Shown here in pieces: positions 24,882-34,234 of a stretch of DNA of 64,000 bases. The notes under the pieces are model-generated. The model was not told the origin of the DNA. It worked only from the letters and a program-made list of their open reading frames with translations, and searched no databases. This DNA is from Caballeronia mineralivorans PML1(12) (GTDB lineage Bacteria > Pseudomonadota > Gammaproteobacteria > Burkholderiales > Burkholderiaceae): NCBI RefSeq assembly GCF_001028175.1, contig NZ_AEJF01000229.1, forward strand, positions 33,423 through 97,422. The letters are read 5' to 3'. Position numbers and translations under genes: made by a program. Positions within the stretch are counted from its first letter, which is position 1; each line of letters starts with the position of its first letter.

Positions 24882-26810
24882 ATGCTCGACTTTTTCCGTA
24901 ATCACCAACGCCTGATGATGGCCCTGTTGATCCTGATCGTCGTGCCGGGATTGGGAATTGTGGGTATCCAGGGCTTCAGCAGTTTCTTCGACGAAAACGC
25001 CAATGTCGCCAGCGTCAACGGCCACAAGATCACGCGTGTCGAATTTGACGGCGCAATGCGCCAGCAAGTCGATCGCGCGCGGCAAATGCTCGGCGCCCAG
25101 TTCGACCCGAAGATGTTCGAAACGCCGGAAATGCGCGCCTCGCTGATCGACAGCCTGGTGCAGCAGCGCGTGCTCGCCGACGAAACCCAGCGGCTCCATC
25201 TGACCGCCTCCGACGAAGCCGTGCGCCGCGCATTGCTGGCCGACCCGACCATCGCTTCGCTGCGCAAGCCCGATGGTTCCATCGACGTGGAACAGTACAA
25301 ACAATTGCTCGCCATGCAGGGCATGACGCCTGAGCAATACGACGAACGCGTGCGTTATGGCCTCGCTTCCCAACAGATTCCAGGCAGCATCCAGGCCACC
25401 GCCTTCACGTCGAAGACGCTGGCGCAAAGCCTGACCGAGATCGCCGAGCAACGCCGTGACGTACAAGGTCTCGCGTTCCGCACCGTCGATTACACAGCGA
25501 AGATCCAGCCCACCGACGCGCAACTGAAGTCGTATTACGACGCGCATCGTACCGAGTTCGCGACACCTGAGTCGGCGACGATTCAATACCTGGTGATGTC
25601 GCCGGCTACGTTGTCGGCAGCGGTTAAGCCGTCCGACGCCGACTTGAAGAAGTATTATGACGACAACATCGCGCGTTTCAAGACGCAGGCGCAAGTCCGC
25701 GTGAGCCACATCCTGATCACGGCGCCGAAAGACGCAAGCGCCGCTGACAAAGCCAAGGCCAAACAACAAGCCGAAACGCTGCTCGCGCAGGTCAAGGCGC
25801 ATCCGGACCAGTTCGCGCAGATCGCGCAGAAAGATTCGCAGGACCCGGGATCGGCGTCGAAGGGCGGTGACCTCGGTTATTTCAGCCGCGGCATGATCGC
25901 AGGCGGCCAGGCATTCGACGACGCCGCATTCGGCCTCAAGAAGGGTGAAATCAGCTTGGTCGTGCAAACCGATTTCGGCTATCACATCATCGAAGCAACT
26001 GACGTGAAGCCGTCTGTCACGCAGTCGCTCGACGAAGTGAAGGACACGATCACGAGAGACGTCGTCGCGCAGCAAGCGGCGAAAAATCTGGCTGACGACG
26101 CGGAAGGGTTCACCTCGACGGTGTACGAACAATCGAAGTCGCTGCAACCCGCCGCCGATAAATACAAGCTGCAAGTCCAGACCGCGACCATTGGATCGAA
26201 GCCCGATCCGAAGCTGCCGCCCGATAGCCCGCTGAACAATCCGAAGTTCCTGGCTGCCGTATTTGCGCCCGACTCCGTGAAGCAGCACAACAACACGCAG
26301 GCTATCGACGTCGGCAGCAGCACGCTGATTGCAGGCCGTGTGACGGACTACAAGCCGGCAGCAATCCCCGCACTCGATGCGATCAAGGACGCGGTACGTA
26401 CCAAGGTCGTGGCAGAACAAGCGGCACAAGCTGCGCGCAAGGACGGCGAAGCCAAGCTGGCCGAACTGCAGAAGTCGAAAGCGACTACGGGTTTTTCGTC
26501 GGTATCGAAGGTATCGCGTAACGACGCGCAGGGCATGCCGCCCGCCGCGCTCGCAGCAATCTTCAAGGCGGATTCATCGAAGTTGCCAACCTATGTGGGC
26601 GTCGATCTGGGTGCTGACGGATACGCTATCTATCGTGTGAATGGTGTCGAAAAGCCTGAGCCGGTGACCGCGGATCGTCTGACCGGGGCGCAACAGCAAG
26701 TAGCGCAGGTGTACGCGCAGGCCGAGATGGAGTCGTATCTCGACGCATTGAAGGAACGCTCGAAGGTGAAGATCACGAACGTGCCGACCACGGCCGATCA
26801 GACGCAATGA
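24882..26810 (+). CDS. ppiD: PpiD, membrane-anchored periplasmic folding factor
   Basis: 642 aa. A single N-terminal membrane helix (about 12-35) anchors a large periplasmic part: a SurA-N-like domain, one parvulin domain (about 275-370, containing VRVSHILI and the GDLGYFSRG motif) and a C-terminal helical region. PpiD assists proteins leaving the Sec translocon. Length and order match E. coli PpiD (623 aa). It has its own strong terminator downstream. In many Burkholderia genomes it follows tRNA genes, as here. Confidence 0.95.
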   Translation: MLDFFRNHQRLMMALLILIVVPGLGIVGIQGFSSFFDENANVASVNGHKITRVEFDGAMRQQVDRARQMLGAQFDPKMFETPEMRASLIDSLVQQRVLADETQRLHLTASDEAVRRALLADPTIASLRKPDGSIDVEQYKQLLAMQGMTPEQYDERVRYGLASQQIPGSIQATAFTSKTLAQSLTEIAEQRRDVQGLAFRTVDYTAKIQPTDAQLKSYYDAHRTEFATPESATIQYLVMSPATLSAAVKPSDADLKKYYDDNIARFKTQAQVRVSHILITAPKDASAADKAKAKQQAETLLAQVKAHPDQFAQIAQKDSQDPGSASKGGDLGYFSRGMIAGGQAFDDAAFGLKKGEISLVVQTDFGYHIIEATDVKPSVTQSLDEVKDTITRDVVAQQAAKNLADDAEGFTSTVYEQSKSLQPAADKYKLQVQTATIGSKPDPKLPPDSPLNNPKFLAAVFAPDSVKQHNNTQAIDVGSSTLIAGRVTDYKPAAIPALDAIKDAVRTKVVAEQAAQAARKDGEAKLAELQKSKATTGFSSVSKVSRNDAQGMPPAALAAIFKADSSKLPTYVGVDLGADGYAIYRVNGVEKPEPVTADRLTGAQQQVAQVYAQAEMESYLDALKERSKVKITNVPTTADQTQ

Positions 26811-26846
26811 TCCTCGTGATCTAAGCTTTGCGACATCCATAAAAAA

Positions 26847-26876
26847 CCCCGCTGGCGCAAACCAGCGGGGTTTTTT
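26847..26876 (+). terminator. terminator after ppiD
   Basis: CCCCGCTGG (26847-26855), loop CGCAAA, CCAGCGGGG (26862-26870), six T, and six A on the 5' side. It is strong and can work in both directions. The same loop and stem core recur after purL. Confidence 0.95.
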
Positions 26877-26937
26877 CATATCGGGCTTCTTCAAATCGAA
26901 GGCGCTCGATGGAAGGGTTGAAAGAAGACCTGAAAGG

Positions 26938-27279
26938 TCAGAGGCAAGCCTGGATGTCGCCGGTGGTGTCGCTGCCGGCCGCGCCCGCAGCGCGGAAACC
27001 GACCCATGAGCCCGGACCCGAATAGTTGGGGCGTACGACGGCGGCAGCGCCGTTCGGCGGTTGCTGACCCGGAACATAGACATCGGTTGCCATGTCGTTC
27101 GCGAGTGTGTCCTGCGAAATGACTTGTTGCTGTGATTTATCGGCCCATTTCTGCGCGATACATTGTGCGACGGCTTTCGGTGGTTGCTGGCTCGTGCCAA
27201 CCTGGCTGACGCCAGGGGACATGGGCGCGGCGCAAGCCGACATCGCAACGGTCAAAGCGAGAACTGGTAAATATTTCAC
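26938..27279 (-). CDS. small unrecognised lipoprotein
   Basis: 113 aa from GTG 27279. This start is preceded by GAAAGGAGGTAAC, a near-perfect ribosome site, and gives a short signal peptide (KYLPVLALTVAMSAC) with lipobox Ala-Met-Ser-Ala-Cys. The mature part is rich in Gln/Pro with one further Cys pair (AQCIAQ, IQACL) and no domain I recognise. An open frame extends upstream to 27426, but without a signal sequence or ribosome site. Probably an envelope lipoprotein; role unknown. Confidence 0.75.
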   Translation of the reverse strand: MKYLPVLALTVAMSACAAPMSPGVSQVGTSQQPPKAVAQCIAQKWADKSQQQVISQDTLANDMATDVYVPGQQPPNGAAAVVRPNYSGPGSWVGFRAAGAAGSDTTGDIQACL

Positions 27280-27455
27280 GTTACCTCCTTTCAATGCGCT
27301 CACAGCGGAGCCGGGGTTTTTCAGGGTTACGCGAAAGTCTTGATACTGAATCGTGGCCCTATTCCGCGCATGGCTGAAAGCCAACCGGGCGGCGCGCTGA
27401 CAGGATTCAAGCCGGGGCGATATCATTGAATTGCTTCAATAGTGAGGTCCCCCGG

Positions 27456-28130
27456 TCATTTCGATGGCGCGCCCAGCAAAGGTCTTAAAACTGGCCAGAC
27501 GTTGTTCAATAGCAAAGGCTGGGCCTGAGGGGTCGGATGAATCTGGTCGGCCTGGAACATTTCCGGCTTGTTTTCAATACCCGCCAGTAAGAACGGGACC
27601 AGCGGCACGTGTTTTTCTTTCGCTAATTGTTCATAGACGCCGTGAAACTTTTGCGAGTAGTCGAGGCCATAATTAGGCGGAACGTACATGCCGACGAGTA
27701 CGACTGTCGCGTTGATCGCCTGGGATTTCTCGACAATGCTCCGCAAGTTCGCTTCGGTCGTTGTAAGCGGCACGCCGCGCAGCGCGTCGTTGGCGCCGAG
27801 TTCCACAATGACAATCTTCGGCTTGAGCCGGTTGAGCGCGGCGGGCAGGCGGGCGAGGCCGCCGCTGGTGGTGTCGCCGCTGATGCTTGAATTGGCGACG
27901 CTATAATCGAAGTGCTCCTGCGTCAGCTTCGTGCGCAGCAACGCTACCCAGCCTGTATCGCGCGGCAGGCCGTATTCCGCGGAAATGCTGTCGCCGAGGA
28001 CCACGATCGACGGGTTGCCGGCCGTGGCCGCCACTGCGGCCGCGTTAGTCGTTGTGTCCGCAGCAAGGACACGCGTAGCGCACGTGCATACAAGCAAGGC
28101 CAGCGTGGCGCGGGTTGTCCAGTTCACCTT
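27456..28130 (-). CDS. tesA: TesA-type SGNH/GDSL esterase (arylesterase/thioesterase I)
   Basis: 224 aa. SGNH hydrolase blocks: GDSIS with nucleophile Ser47, the Gly of SISGDTTSGG, Asn in GANDALRG, and His in DQIHPTP near the end. A signal peptide (about 1-22, RVLAAD) makes it periplasmic. It hydrolyses acyl-thioesters, lysophospholipids or aryl esters. Start: GTG 28130 has GGAG nine bases upstream; ATG 28142 (four codons longer) has none and would collide with the divergent ybbA start. The tesA-ybbA divergent pair is also known from E. coli. Confidence 0.88.
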   Translation of the reverse strand, partial: KVNWTTRATLALLVCTCATRVLAADTTTNAAAVAATAGNPSIVVLGDSISAEYGLPRDTGWVALLRTKLTQEHFDYSVANSSISGDTTSGGLARLPAALNRLKPKIVIVELGANDALRGVPLTTTEANLRSIVEKSQAINATVVLVGMYVPPNYGLDYSQKFHGVYEQLAKEKHVPLVPFLLAGIENKPEMFQADQIHPTPQAQPLLLNNVWPVLRPLLGAPSK

Positions 28131-28140
28131 AAGTCTCTCC

Positions 28141-28842
28141 ATGCAAAACAATATCGAACCAGTCATTGAAGTACGGGGTTTAAGCAAGCGGGTGAAGGAC
28201 GCGACGGGCGAATTGATCATCCTCGATCAGATCGACCTGTCGATCGAAAAGGGCAGCAGTGTCGCCATCGTCGGCGCGTCGGGCTCGGGCAAGTCGACGC
28301 TGCTCGGTCTGCTCGCCGGTTTGGACAGCGCCACCGGCGGCTCGGTTCGCCTGCTCGGGCGCGACCTGGGCACGCTCAACGAAGACGAGCGCGCGGCATT
28401 GCGGAGCGGCTCGGTGGGATTCGTATTTCAGTCGTTCCAGTTGATGCCGCATCTGACCGCGCTGGAAAATGTGATGCTGCCGCTCGAATTGCGCGGCGAC
28501 GTGCCGCATAAGGAGATCGCGACGCGTGCACGGGACCTGCTCGAACAGGTCGGTCTTGGTCAACGCACGGCGCACTATCCCAAGCTGCTGTCCGGCGGCG
28601 AACAACAACGTGTCGCGCTCGCGCGTGCATTTGTCACGCATCCGGCGGTGCTTTTCGCCGATGAACCCACAGGCAGTCTGGACGCAGCAACGGGTTACGC
28701 GATCATCGACCTGATGTTCGAGATGAACCGGCGCAATGGGGCAACGCTGATCCTCGTTACGCACGATGCTGAACTCGCCGAGCGATGCGACGCGACGGTG
28801 ACGATAGAAGCCGGGCGTCTCGTGAACGGCTTGAACGTGTAG
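28141..28842 (+). CDS. ybbA: YbbA-type ABC transporter ATPase
   Basis: 233 aa. Walker A GASGSGKST (about 43-51), signature LSGGEQQR, Walker B VLFADEPTG, and the LolD/MacB-like pattern FQSFQLMPHLTALENVMLPLELRG. Its usual partner, the YbbP/FtsX-like permease, does not follow: the next gene is pgi on the other strand. Either the permease is elsewhere or the ATPase works alone. No clear ribosome site. Divergent from tesA with almost no spacer, so each promoter must lie inside the other gene. Confidence 0.88.
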   Translation: MQNNIEPVIEVRGLSKRVKDATGELIILDQIDLSIEKGSSVAIVGASGSGKSTLLGLLAGLDSATGGSVRLLGRDLGTLNEDERAALRSGSVGFVFQSFQLMPHLTALENVMLPLELRGDVPHKEIATRARDLLEQVGLGQRTAHYPKLLSGGEQQRVALARAFVTHPAVLFADEPTGSLDAATGYAIIDLMFEMNRRNGATLILVTHDAELAERCDATVTIEAGRLVNGLNV

Positions 28843-28845
28843 TGG

Positions 28846-28881
28846 GTTGCGGGCGTCTTCTCATGCGAAGACGCCCGCAAC
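28846..28881. terminator. bidirectional terminator hairpin between ybbA and pgi
   Basis: A 15-bp perfect stem, GTTGCGGGCGTCTTC (28846-28860) with GAAGACGCCCGCAAC (28867-28881), loop of six bases. It lies between two convergent genes. No long T-run, so efficiency is uncertain. Confidence 0.7.
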
Positions 28882-28894
28882 TCGACAGCAGCGC

Positions 28895-30520
28895 TTACAG
28901 ACTCTTCAATGCAGCCTGCGCACGCGCGATCAATGCCGACGTCGACGAATCGTGCTTGGCGGGATCAGCCTTCTCGCTGGTGATATCGGCTTCAACCACC
29001 TTGCCGAGAATCTTGCCCAGCTCCACGCCCCACTGATCGAACGAGTTGATGTCCCACACTGCGCCTTGCACCAGCACCTTGTGCTCGTAGAGCGCGATAA
29101 CTGCGCCGAGCGTCTCCGGCGTGAGGGCATCGAGAATGATCGTGGTCGTCGGGCGATTGCCGGGGAAGCTCAGGTGCGTCGCGAGTTCTTCCTTGCCCGG
29201 TCCCGCAACCTTCTTCGCTTCTTCCAGCGTGCGTCCGAGCATCAGCGCTTCGCTTTGCGCGAAGCAATTGGCGAGCAGCTTGGCGTGATGATCGATAAGC
29301 GGATGCTCCGGCGTCAACACCGCGATGAAGTCGATCGGAATCAGCGTCGGACCTTGATGCAGCATCTGATAAAACGCGTGCTGGCCGTTCGTGCCGGGCT
29401 CACCCCAGATCACGGCGGCGGTCGGGTAGTCGACCATGGTGCCATCGAGCCGCGCCGACTTGCCGTTGCTCTCCATCTCCAACTGCTGAAGATACGAAGA
29501 CAGGTAACGCATGGCTTGCGAGTACGGCGCGACCATCACGCTTTGCGACTCGAAGAAGTCGCGATACCAGATGCCGATCATGCCCATCAGCACGGGCAGG
29601 TTGCGTTCGAACGGCGCGGTGCGGAAATGCTCGTCCATTGCATGCGCGCCGGCCAGCAGCTTTTCGAAATTCTCCGGGCCGACCGAGATCACGATCGACA
29701 AGCCGACGGTAGACCATAGCGAGTAACGGCCGCCGACCCAGTCCCACATCTCGAAGACGTTTTCCTTCGCGATACCGAACTTGACCACTTCCTCAGGATT
29801 CGCCGATACCCCCACGAAGTGCTTCGACAGCGCTTCTTCAGGGCAACCGCTTTTCAAGAACCACTCGCGCATGGAGCGCGCATTTGTCATGGTTTCGAGC
29901 GTGGTGAACGTCTTCGATACCACGATAGCCAGCGTCTCCTCGGCATTCAGGCCCTTGAGCACGTTGTAGATATCGGCGCCATCGACGTTGGAGACGAAAT
30001 GCGTGTCCAGACCCGGCAATGCGAGGTGCTGCAATGCATGCACGACCATCTTCGGCCCGAGATCCGAGCCGCCAATACCAATGTTCACCACATGCCGGAT
30101 CCGCTTGCCCGTATAACCGGTCCACGAGCCGTCGCGCACCTTGTTCGCGAACGCGGCCATCTTGGCTTTTTCAGCGCGGATTTCTTTCTGGAACGGGGAG
30201 TGGTCGTCGGTTGCGCGCAGGGCCGTGTGCAGCACCGCGCGATGCTCCGTGACGTTGACGATATCGCCGGCAAACACGGCGTCGCGCTTTTCCGCGACCT
30301 TTGCTTGCTGCGCGAGTTCGACGAGCAGCTTGAGCGTGGCTTCGGTGATGCGGTTCTTCGAGAAATCGATGGAAATGCCGCCGCCGTCAAAAGTCAGGCG
30401 CTCGGCGCGGGAAGGCGTTGTGTCGTTTTGCGGCGCGAACCAGTCGCGCAGGCGCTCGTCACGGATGGCATCGTAATGCGTCTGGAGCGCCGGCCAGGCA
30501 GGGAGCGAATTGAGCGTCAT
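28895..30520 (-). CDS. pgi: glucose-6-phosphate isomerase
   Basis: 541 aa, normal length. It interconverts glucose-6-phosphate and fructose-6-phosphate in the cytoplasm. The family signatures are visible: VNIGIGGSDLGP, the phosphate-binding SKTFTTLET, DWVGGRYSLWSTVG, and near the C-terminus NSFDQWGVELGK, which contains the catalytic-region Lys. Catalytic Glu is expected in WGEPGTNGQH. Single-gene unit with a hairpin after the stop. Confidence 0.97.
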   Translation of the reverse strand: MTLNSLPAWPALQTHYDAIRDERLRDWFAPQNDTTPSRAERLTFDGGGISIDFSKNRITEATLKLLVELAQQAKVAEKRDAVFAGDIVNVTEHRAVLHTALRATDDHSPFQKEIRAEKAKMAAFANKVRDGSWTGYTGKRIRHVVNIGIGGSDLGPKMVVHALQHLALPGLDTHFVSNVDGADIYNVLKGLNAEETLAIVVSKTFTTLETMTNARSMREWFLKSGCPEEALSKHFVGVSANPEEVVKFGIAKENVFEMWDWVGGRYSLWSTVGLSIVISVGPENFEKLLAGAHAMDEHFRTAPFERNLPVLMGMIGIWYRDFFESQSVMVAPYSQAMRYLSSYLQQLEMESNGKSARLDGTMVDYPTAAVIWGEPGTNGQHAFYQMLHQGPTLIPIDFIAVLTPEHPLIDHHAKLLANCFAQSEALMLGRTLEEAKKVAGPGKEELATHLSFPGNRPTTTIILDALTPETLGAVIALYEHKVLVQGAVWDINSFDQWGVELGKILGKVVEADITSEKADPAKHDSSTSALIARAQAALKSL

Positions 30521-30729
30521 AACGGTCCGTTTGTCAGAGGGTGGCGGGGAAATGCGAATCGCACATCGAATCGCACATCATCACGCGGGGTCTGATTATG
30601 TTCCATCCCGACCCGCTTACGCGCGAGTCAACAAGTATAGCCACGATGGATGAAAGAATGCTTGCATGGCGGCAAAGGCATGCTGCCCGGGGTTCCGTGC
30701 GCCACGAATGAATGTCTCGCGCGGCCTGG

Positions 30730-32307
30730 TCACGCCGCGTAGAACAGCCGGTTGAGCAAACTGCGCACCTTCGGCGCCAACTCGCCCGCGGTCAGTCCCG
30801 CCGGTCCCTGGCCCTCTTGAGTCAGCACCTCCGCAGCCAGCCCATGCAGATAAACGCCTGCAAGCGCGGCTTCATAAGGGGGCAGCCGCTGCGCCAGAAA
30901 CGCGCCGATCAAGCCGCCGAGCACGTCGCCCGTCCCGCCCGTCGCGAGCGCTGCGTTGCCGGTGGGGTTCACCGAAACACGGCCATCCGGCGACGCCACG
31001 ATCGTGCCCGTGCCTTTCAACACAGTCACCGCGCTGTAACGCGCCGCCAACTGCCGCGCCGCCGAAATGCGGTCCACCTGCACCTTTTTAACATCGGAGC
31101 CGAGCAGCCGTGCCGCTTCCAGCGGGTGAGGCGTCAACACGCACGGATCGCCGCGAGCACCCCGTTCAGCCACCCCGGCTGCCAGCTTTTCATCCGATGA
31201 AATCAGGTTCAGCGCGTCGGCATCGAAGAGCTTGGGGACATGGAGTGCGAGGACATCGGCGAGAACCTTCTTGGCGCGCTCGCTCTGGCCCATGCCGCAG
31301 CCCACTGCGAGCGCGTCCATTTTGTCGAGGGAAAGCTGGTCCACGTGGTGGAGCATCAGTTCGGGATGCGGTGGGTCGTAAGGCGGCGAATCGGTGCCGA
31401 TGAACGCCACGTTCACCTTGCCCGCGCCCCCGTACAACGCCATGCGTGCCGCCAGAATCGGTGCGCCGCACATGCCGGTGTCGCCGCCGAGCACGGCTAG
31501 CGTGCCGAACGTGCCCTTGTTGGTCGCGTAATCGCGAGGTGGTAAATGCGTGCCGAACAACGACGGCGCGTTGAGCACGATGGACGGTTCGACCGGCGGC
31601 TTGACGCCCAGATCGGCGATATAAAGCTTGCCCGTCAGGTCGCGGCCATCGCCGGTGAAATGACCCGGCTTCGCGCCGATAAACGTCATGGTGTGTGTGG
31701 CGCGCACGGCTTGCGGACGGCCGTCGGCGCTGCGGCTGACCGGTTCGCCTGTATCGCTCGACAAGCCGCTCGCGATATCCAGCGCAAGCACGCCGCCGCT
31801 CGCTTTCGAGCGCCGCGACAGGCGCGCGGCAAGATCCGCGAATACGCCTTCCAGCGGCCGTCCGAGACCAATGCCGAACATGCCGTCGACGAGCCAGCCG
31901 AAGTTATCGAAGAAAGGGGGCGGTTCGGTCGTGATTTTCACGCCGGCTTTTTTGGCTTCGGCCAGCGCCCAGCGGGCGTCGTCGGGTTTGACTTCCACCG
32001 GCAGGCAGACTTCCACGTCGATACCCGTTTGCTCCAGGCGCGCCGCCATCACAAGCGCATCGCCGCCATTGTTGCCGGGGCCGGCTACGATCCAGACGGG
32101 AAGCCCGGCGAGATGCGGAGCGTGCCTGTCCGTATCGACGACGAATTGCGCCGCCGCAGCCCCGGCGCGTGCCATTAGCGTATTCGCGGGCAGGGCGGCC
32201 GCCGCGCGGTGTTCGAGCGAGCGGAGTTCATCGAGTGTGAGGAGTGCCAGCGCGTGATCGCGTGGCTCAACATACAGCGGGGGAGTATTTGAGGTAGCGT
32301 CGGTCAT
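30730..32307 (-). CDS. nnr: bifunctional NAD(P)H-hydrate epimerase/dehydratase
   Basis: 525 aa YjeF-type fusion. The N-terminal epimerase domain (about 25-225) has GPGNNGGDALVMAARL. The C-terminal ribokinase-like dehydratase has LTPHPLEAARLLG, VTVLKGTGTIVASP and the nucleotide-binding GTGDVLGG. It repairs hydrated NADH/NADPH: the epimerase inverts the R form and the ADP-dependent dehydratase regenerates NAD(P)H. Start ATG 32307 is used; the frame is open to 32367, but that N-terminus is atypical. Confidence 0.93.
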   Translation of the reverse strand: MTDATSNTPPLYVEPRDHALALLTLDELRSLEHRAAAALPANTLMARAGAAAAQFVVDTDRHAPHLAGLPVWIVAGPGNNGGDALVMAARLEQTGIDVEVCLPVEVKPDDARWALAEAKKAGVKITTEPPPFFDNFGWLVDGMFGIGLGRPLEGVFADLAARLSRRSKASGGVLALDIASGLSSDTGEPVSRSADGRPQAVRATHTMTFIGAKPGHFTGDGRDLTGKLYIADLGVKPPVEPSIVLNAPSLFGTHLPPRDYATNKGTFGTLAVLGGDTGMCGAPILAARMALYGGAGKVNVAFIGTDSPPYDPPHPELMLHHVDQLSLDKMDALAVGCGMGQSERAKKVLADVLALHVPKLFDADALNLISSDEKLAAGVAERGARGDPCVLTPHPLEAARLLGSDVKKVQVDRISAARQLAARYSAVTVLKGTGTIVASPDGRVSVNPTGNAALATGGTGDVLGGLIGAFLAQRLPPYEAALAGVYLHGLAAEVLTQEGQGPAGLTAGELAPKVRSLLNRLFYAA

Positions 32308-32456
32308 GGCGGCAGCGGAGGAGAAGTGCGTGAGCTCACCGCAATTATCACGCCCAAATGCCCGCAAGCGTCGAACGCCGTGGATTTGTAAAGCGCCTTG
32401 CTTCCGCTAAGGACGCTTACGACCCCAACATCGTGCCCGATGCCCGTCAAACCCTC

Positions 32457-33761
32457 CTAGAACCGGTCCATCCGCAACGCGCTCAGCGTTTCCATGGGTA
32501 CGTCGGGCATGGTCCCGGAGACCATCGCCGCGATCACTTTAGCGGCCCCGCAAGCGATGCCCCAGCCCGCCGGACCATGCGCCGCGTTGACAAACAGACG
32601 GGCGTGCGCGCTCGGACTCACCACGGGCAAACCATCGGGCGAGATCAGCCGGATGCCGTCCCACGCCCGCGCCGCCGATACCTTCGCCGCTCCCGGAATC
32701 CAGTCGTGTGTCGCCTGGCCGAGCAGCGCCAAGGCGCGGCGCGTCATGCTTTCGGTCATCGGCTTGTGCGCCTTGGCCACGCTTTCCAGTACCGCGCCGC
32801 CCGTCACGCGCATGCGCTGGTTGATCCGCGTCATCGTGATGCGTTTCACCGAATCGACGACCGTGATGTGCGGCGCGCGTTCCTCGTAAGCAATCGGCGC
32901 GGTCAGCGTGTGCAGGCGCAGCGGATGCAAGGGCAACGCGATTCCCAGAGTGGCCAGCAAGGCTGGCGTGCCGGTACCGGCCGCCACCACGATGGCATCG
33001 GCGCCGATCAGTTCCACATCGCGGGACTTGCGGCCCCGGCCGTCGACTTCACCCGCGCGCGGTCCGAGTTCCACGGCGGCGCGCTGGGCATCGGCGCGGA
33101 TGGCCGTTACTTCGCGGCCAAGCTGAAACTGCACGCCGCTGTCTTCCAGCACCTGTTTCAGCAACTTGGTGAACAACGGGCAATTGGCGGTGCGGGCATC
33201 GCCGAGCAAGACCCCGCCGGCGAGCGGCGGATCGTCGGGAATGGACGGCTCGGCGGCCACGCATTCGTCGGGTGTCAGCATCTTGTGTGGCGTCTCGAAG
33301 CGCTGCAGCAACGCAATGGCCGACTGCGCCAGTTCGAGATCGCGTTCATCGCGGAATACGTGCAGCACGCCGGTGCGTTGTTCGTAATCGAGCGCGTATT
33401 TCGTGTCGATATCTGCGATGACATCGCGCGATATCTCCACCAGCGGCCGCAACGCCGCGTATTGCTCCGTGAAACGCTCGGGATCCTTGAGCAGCGCAAG
33501 TTGCTTCGCAAACTCGCGGGTATCGGAATTGAAGCCGGGTTTGAACACGACGCCGGTTTTTGCTGCGCGGCGCGTCTGCATGAAGGTTGGTCCGAACCAC
33601 ACATCGAGCGGCGAGGGCAGCACGGAGCCGCCATGACCGTAGGTCGCGCCCTGCGCAACAGTGGCATGGCGCTCGACCACGCAGACGCGGTGCCCGTTTG
33701 CACGCAATTGATACGCGGTGGCGATGCCGGCGATTCCGCCGCCGATGACGATGACATCCAT
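32457..33761 (-). CDS. DadA-like FAD-dependent D-amino acid dehydrogenase
   Basis: 434 aa DAO-fold flavoenzyme. The FAD site is IVIGGGIAGIATAYQL at residues about 4-19, with the ERH acidic residue closing the second strand. The C-terminal GLPVVSPS...NAAHGPAGWGIACGAAK segment is the second FAD-contacting motif of DadA-type enzymes, which oxidise D-amino acids to keto acids and pass electrons to quinones. Length fits DadA (about 430). No dadX racemase or lrp gene adjoins, so the substrate could also be a related amine such as sarcosine. Confidence 0.75.
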   Translation of the reverse strand: MDVIVIGGGIAGIATAYQLRANGHRVCVVERHATVAQGATYGHGGSVLPSPLDVWFGPTFMQTRRAAKTGVVFKPGFNSDTREFAKQLALLKDPERFTEQYAALRPLVEISRDVIADIDTKYALDYEQRTGVLHVFRDERDLELAQSAIALLQRFETPHKMLTPDECVAAEPSIPDDPPLAGGVLLGDARTANCPLFTKLLKQVLEDSGVQFQLGREVTAIRADAQRAAVELGPRAGEVDGRGRKSRDVELIGADAIVVAAGTGTPALLATLGIALPLHPLRLHTLTAPIAYEERAPHITVVDSVKRITMTRINQRMRVTGGAVLESVAKAHKPMTESMTRRALALLGQATHDWIPGAAKVSAARAWDGIRLISPDGLPVVSPSAHARLFVNAAHGPAGWGIACGAAKVIAAMVSGTMPDVPMETLSALRMDRF

Positions 33762-34124
33762 GATTCGTTCTCGCCCGAAGGCGCAAGACCAGACTGGTTC
33801 ACGAGCCGGCGCCCGAACATGACCGGGCGCCCGGGATTCGCCGGGATTCTCGTGAGAGAAGCGAGCCGGCGTTTAACGACGACTACGCCGGTCGAGGAAA
33901 GCGCGCCATGATAGCGCCAAACGCGCGCCGCCGGGACGGCGAGAGGCCCGCCGCAGGCCAGCCGAAGCCCCATCCGGCAGCGGAAAACCCAGGCGTGGCA
34001 AGGCTTCTGAAGCGCATCGCAGCACCTTCGCAAAAACATTACAGCGGCATTTGAGAGATCGGGGCATCCCCTTCGGGGCGTTTCACGGCTTGGCTGCGGG
34101 TCCGTTTTCGAGACACTTCCGGGT

Positions 34125-34130
34125 TATAAT
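34125..34130 (+). promoter_or_regulatory. probable -10 box of the purL promoter
   Basis: A perfect TATAAT in GGGTTATAATCC. The -35 region is poor (TTTTCG or CCGTTT). Transcription from here would give a leader of about 100 bases before purL. Confidence 0.5.
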
Positions 34131-34190
34131 CCGGGTCTTCTCACCGCCAAATGCGGCACTGCCGCAAGCGGCTCCGACGTCGCTCGTCTT

Positions 34191-34217
34191 GACGTCTGCC
34201 TCGGCGTCTCAGACGTC
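34191..34217 (+). promoter_or_regulatory. 8-bp hairpin in the purL leader
   Basis: GACGTCTG (34191-34198) pairs perfectly with CAGACGTC (34210-34217) around an 11-base loop. It ends 17 bases before the purL ATG, so it could control translation initiation or be a binding site for a regulator such as PurR-type proteins. Confidence 0.4.
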
Positions 34218-34234
34218 ATTTAAGCACCGTGACA

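Larger units (their letters stand above)
33762..34234. other. intergenic region upstream of purL
   Basis: 473 bases between divergent genes. No credible gene. It contains a TATAAT at 34125, three GACGTC motifs (34176, 34191, 34212) and a perfect leader hairpin at 34191-34217. The first part, nearest the oxidoreductase start, is GC-rich with no clear motif. Confidence 0.6.
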
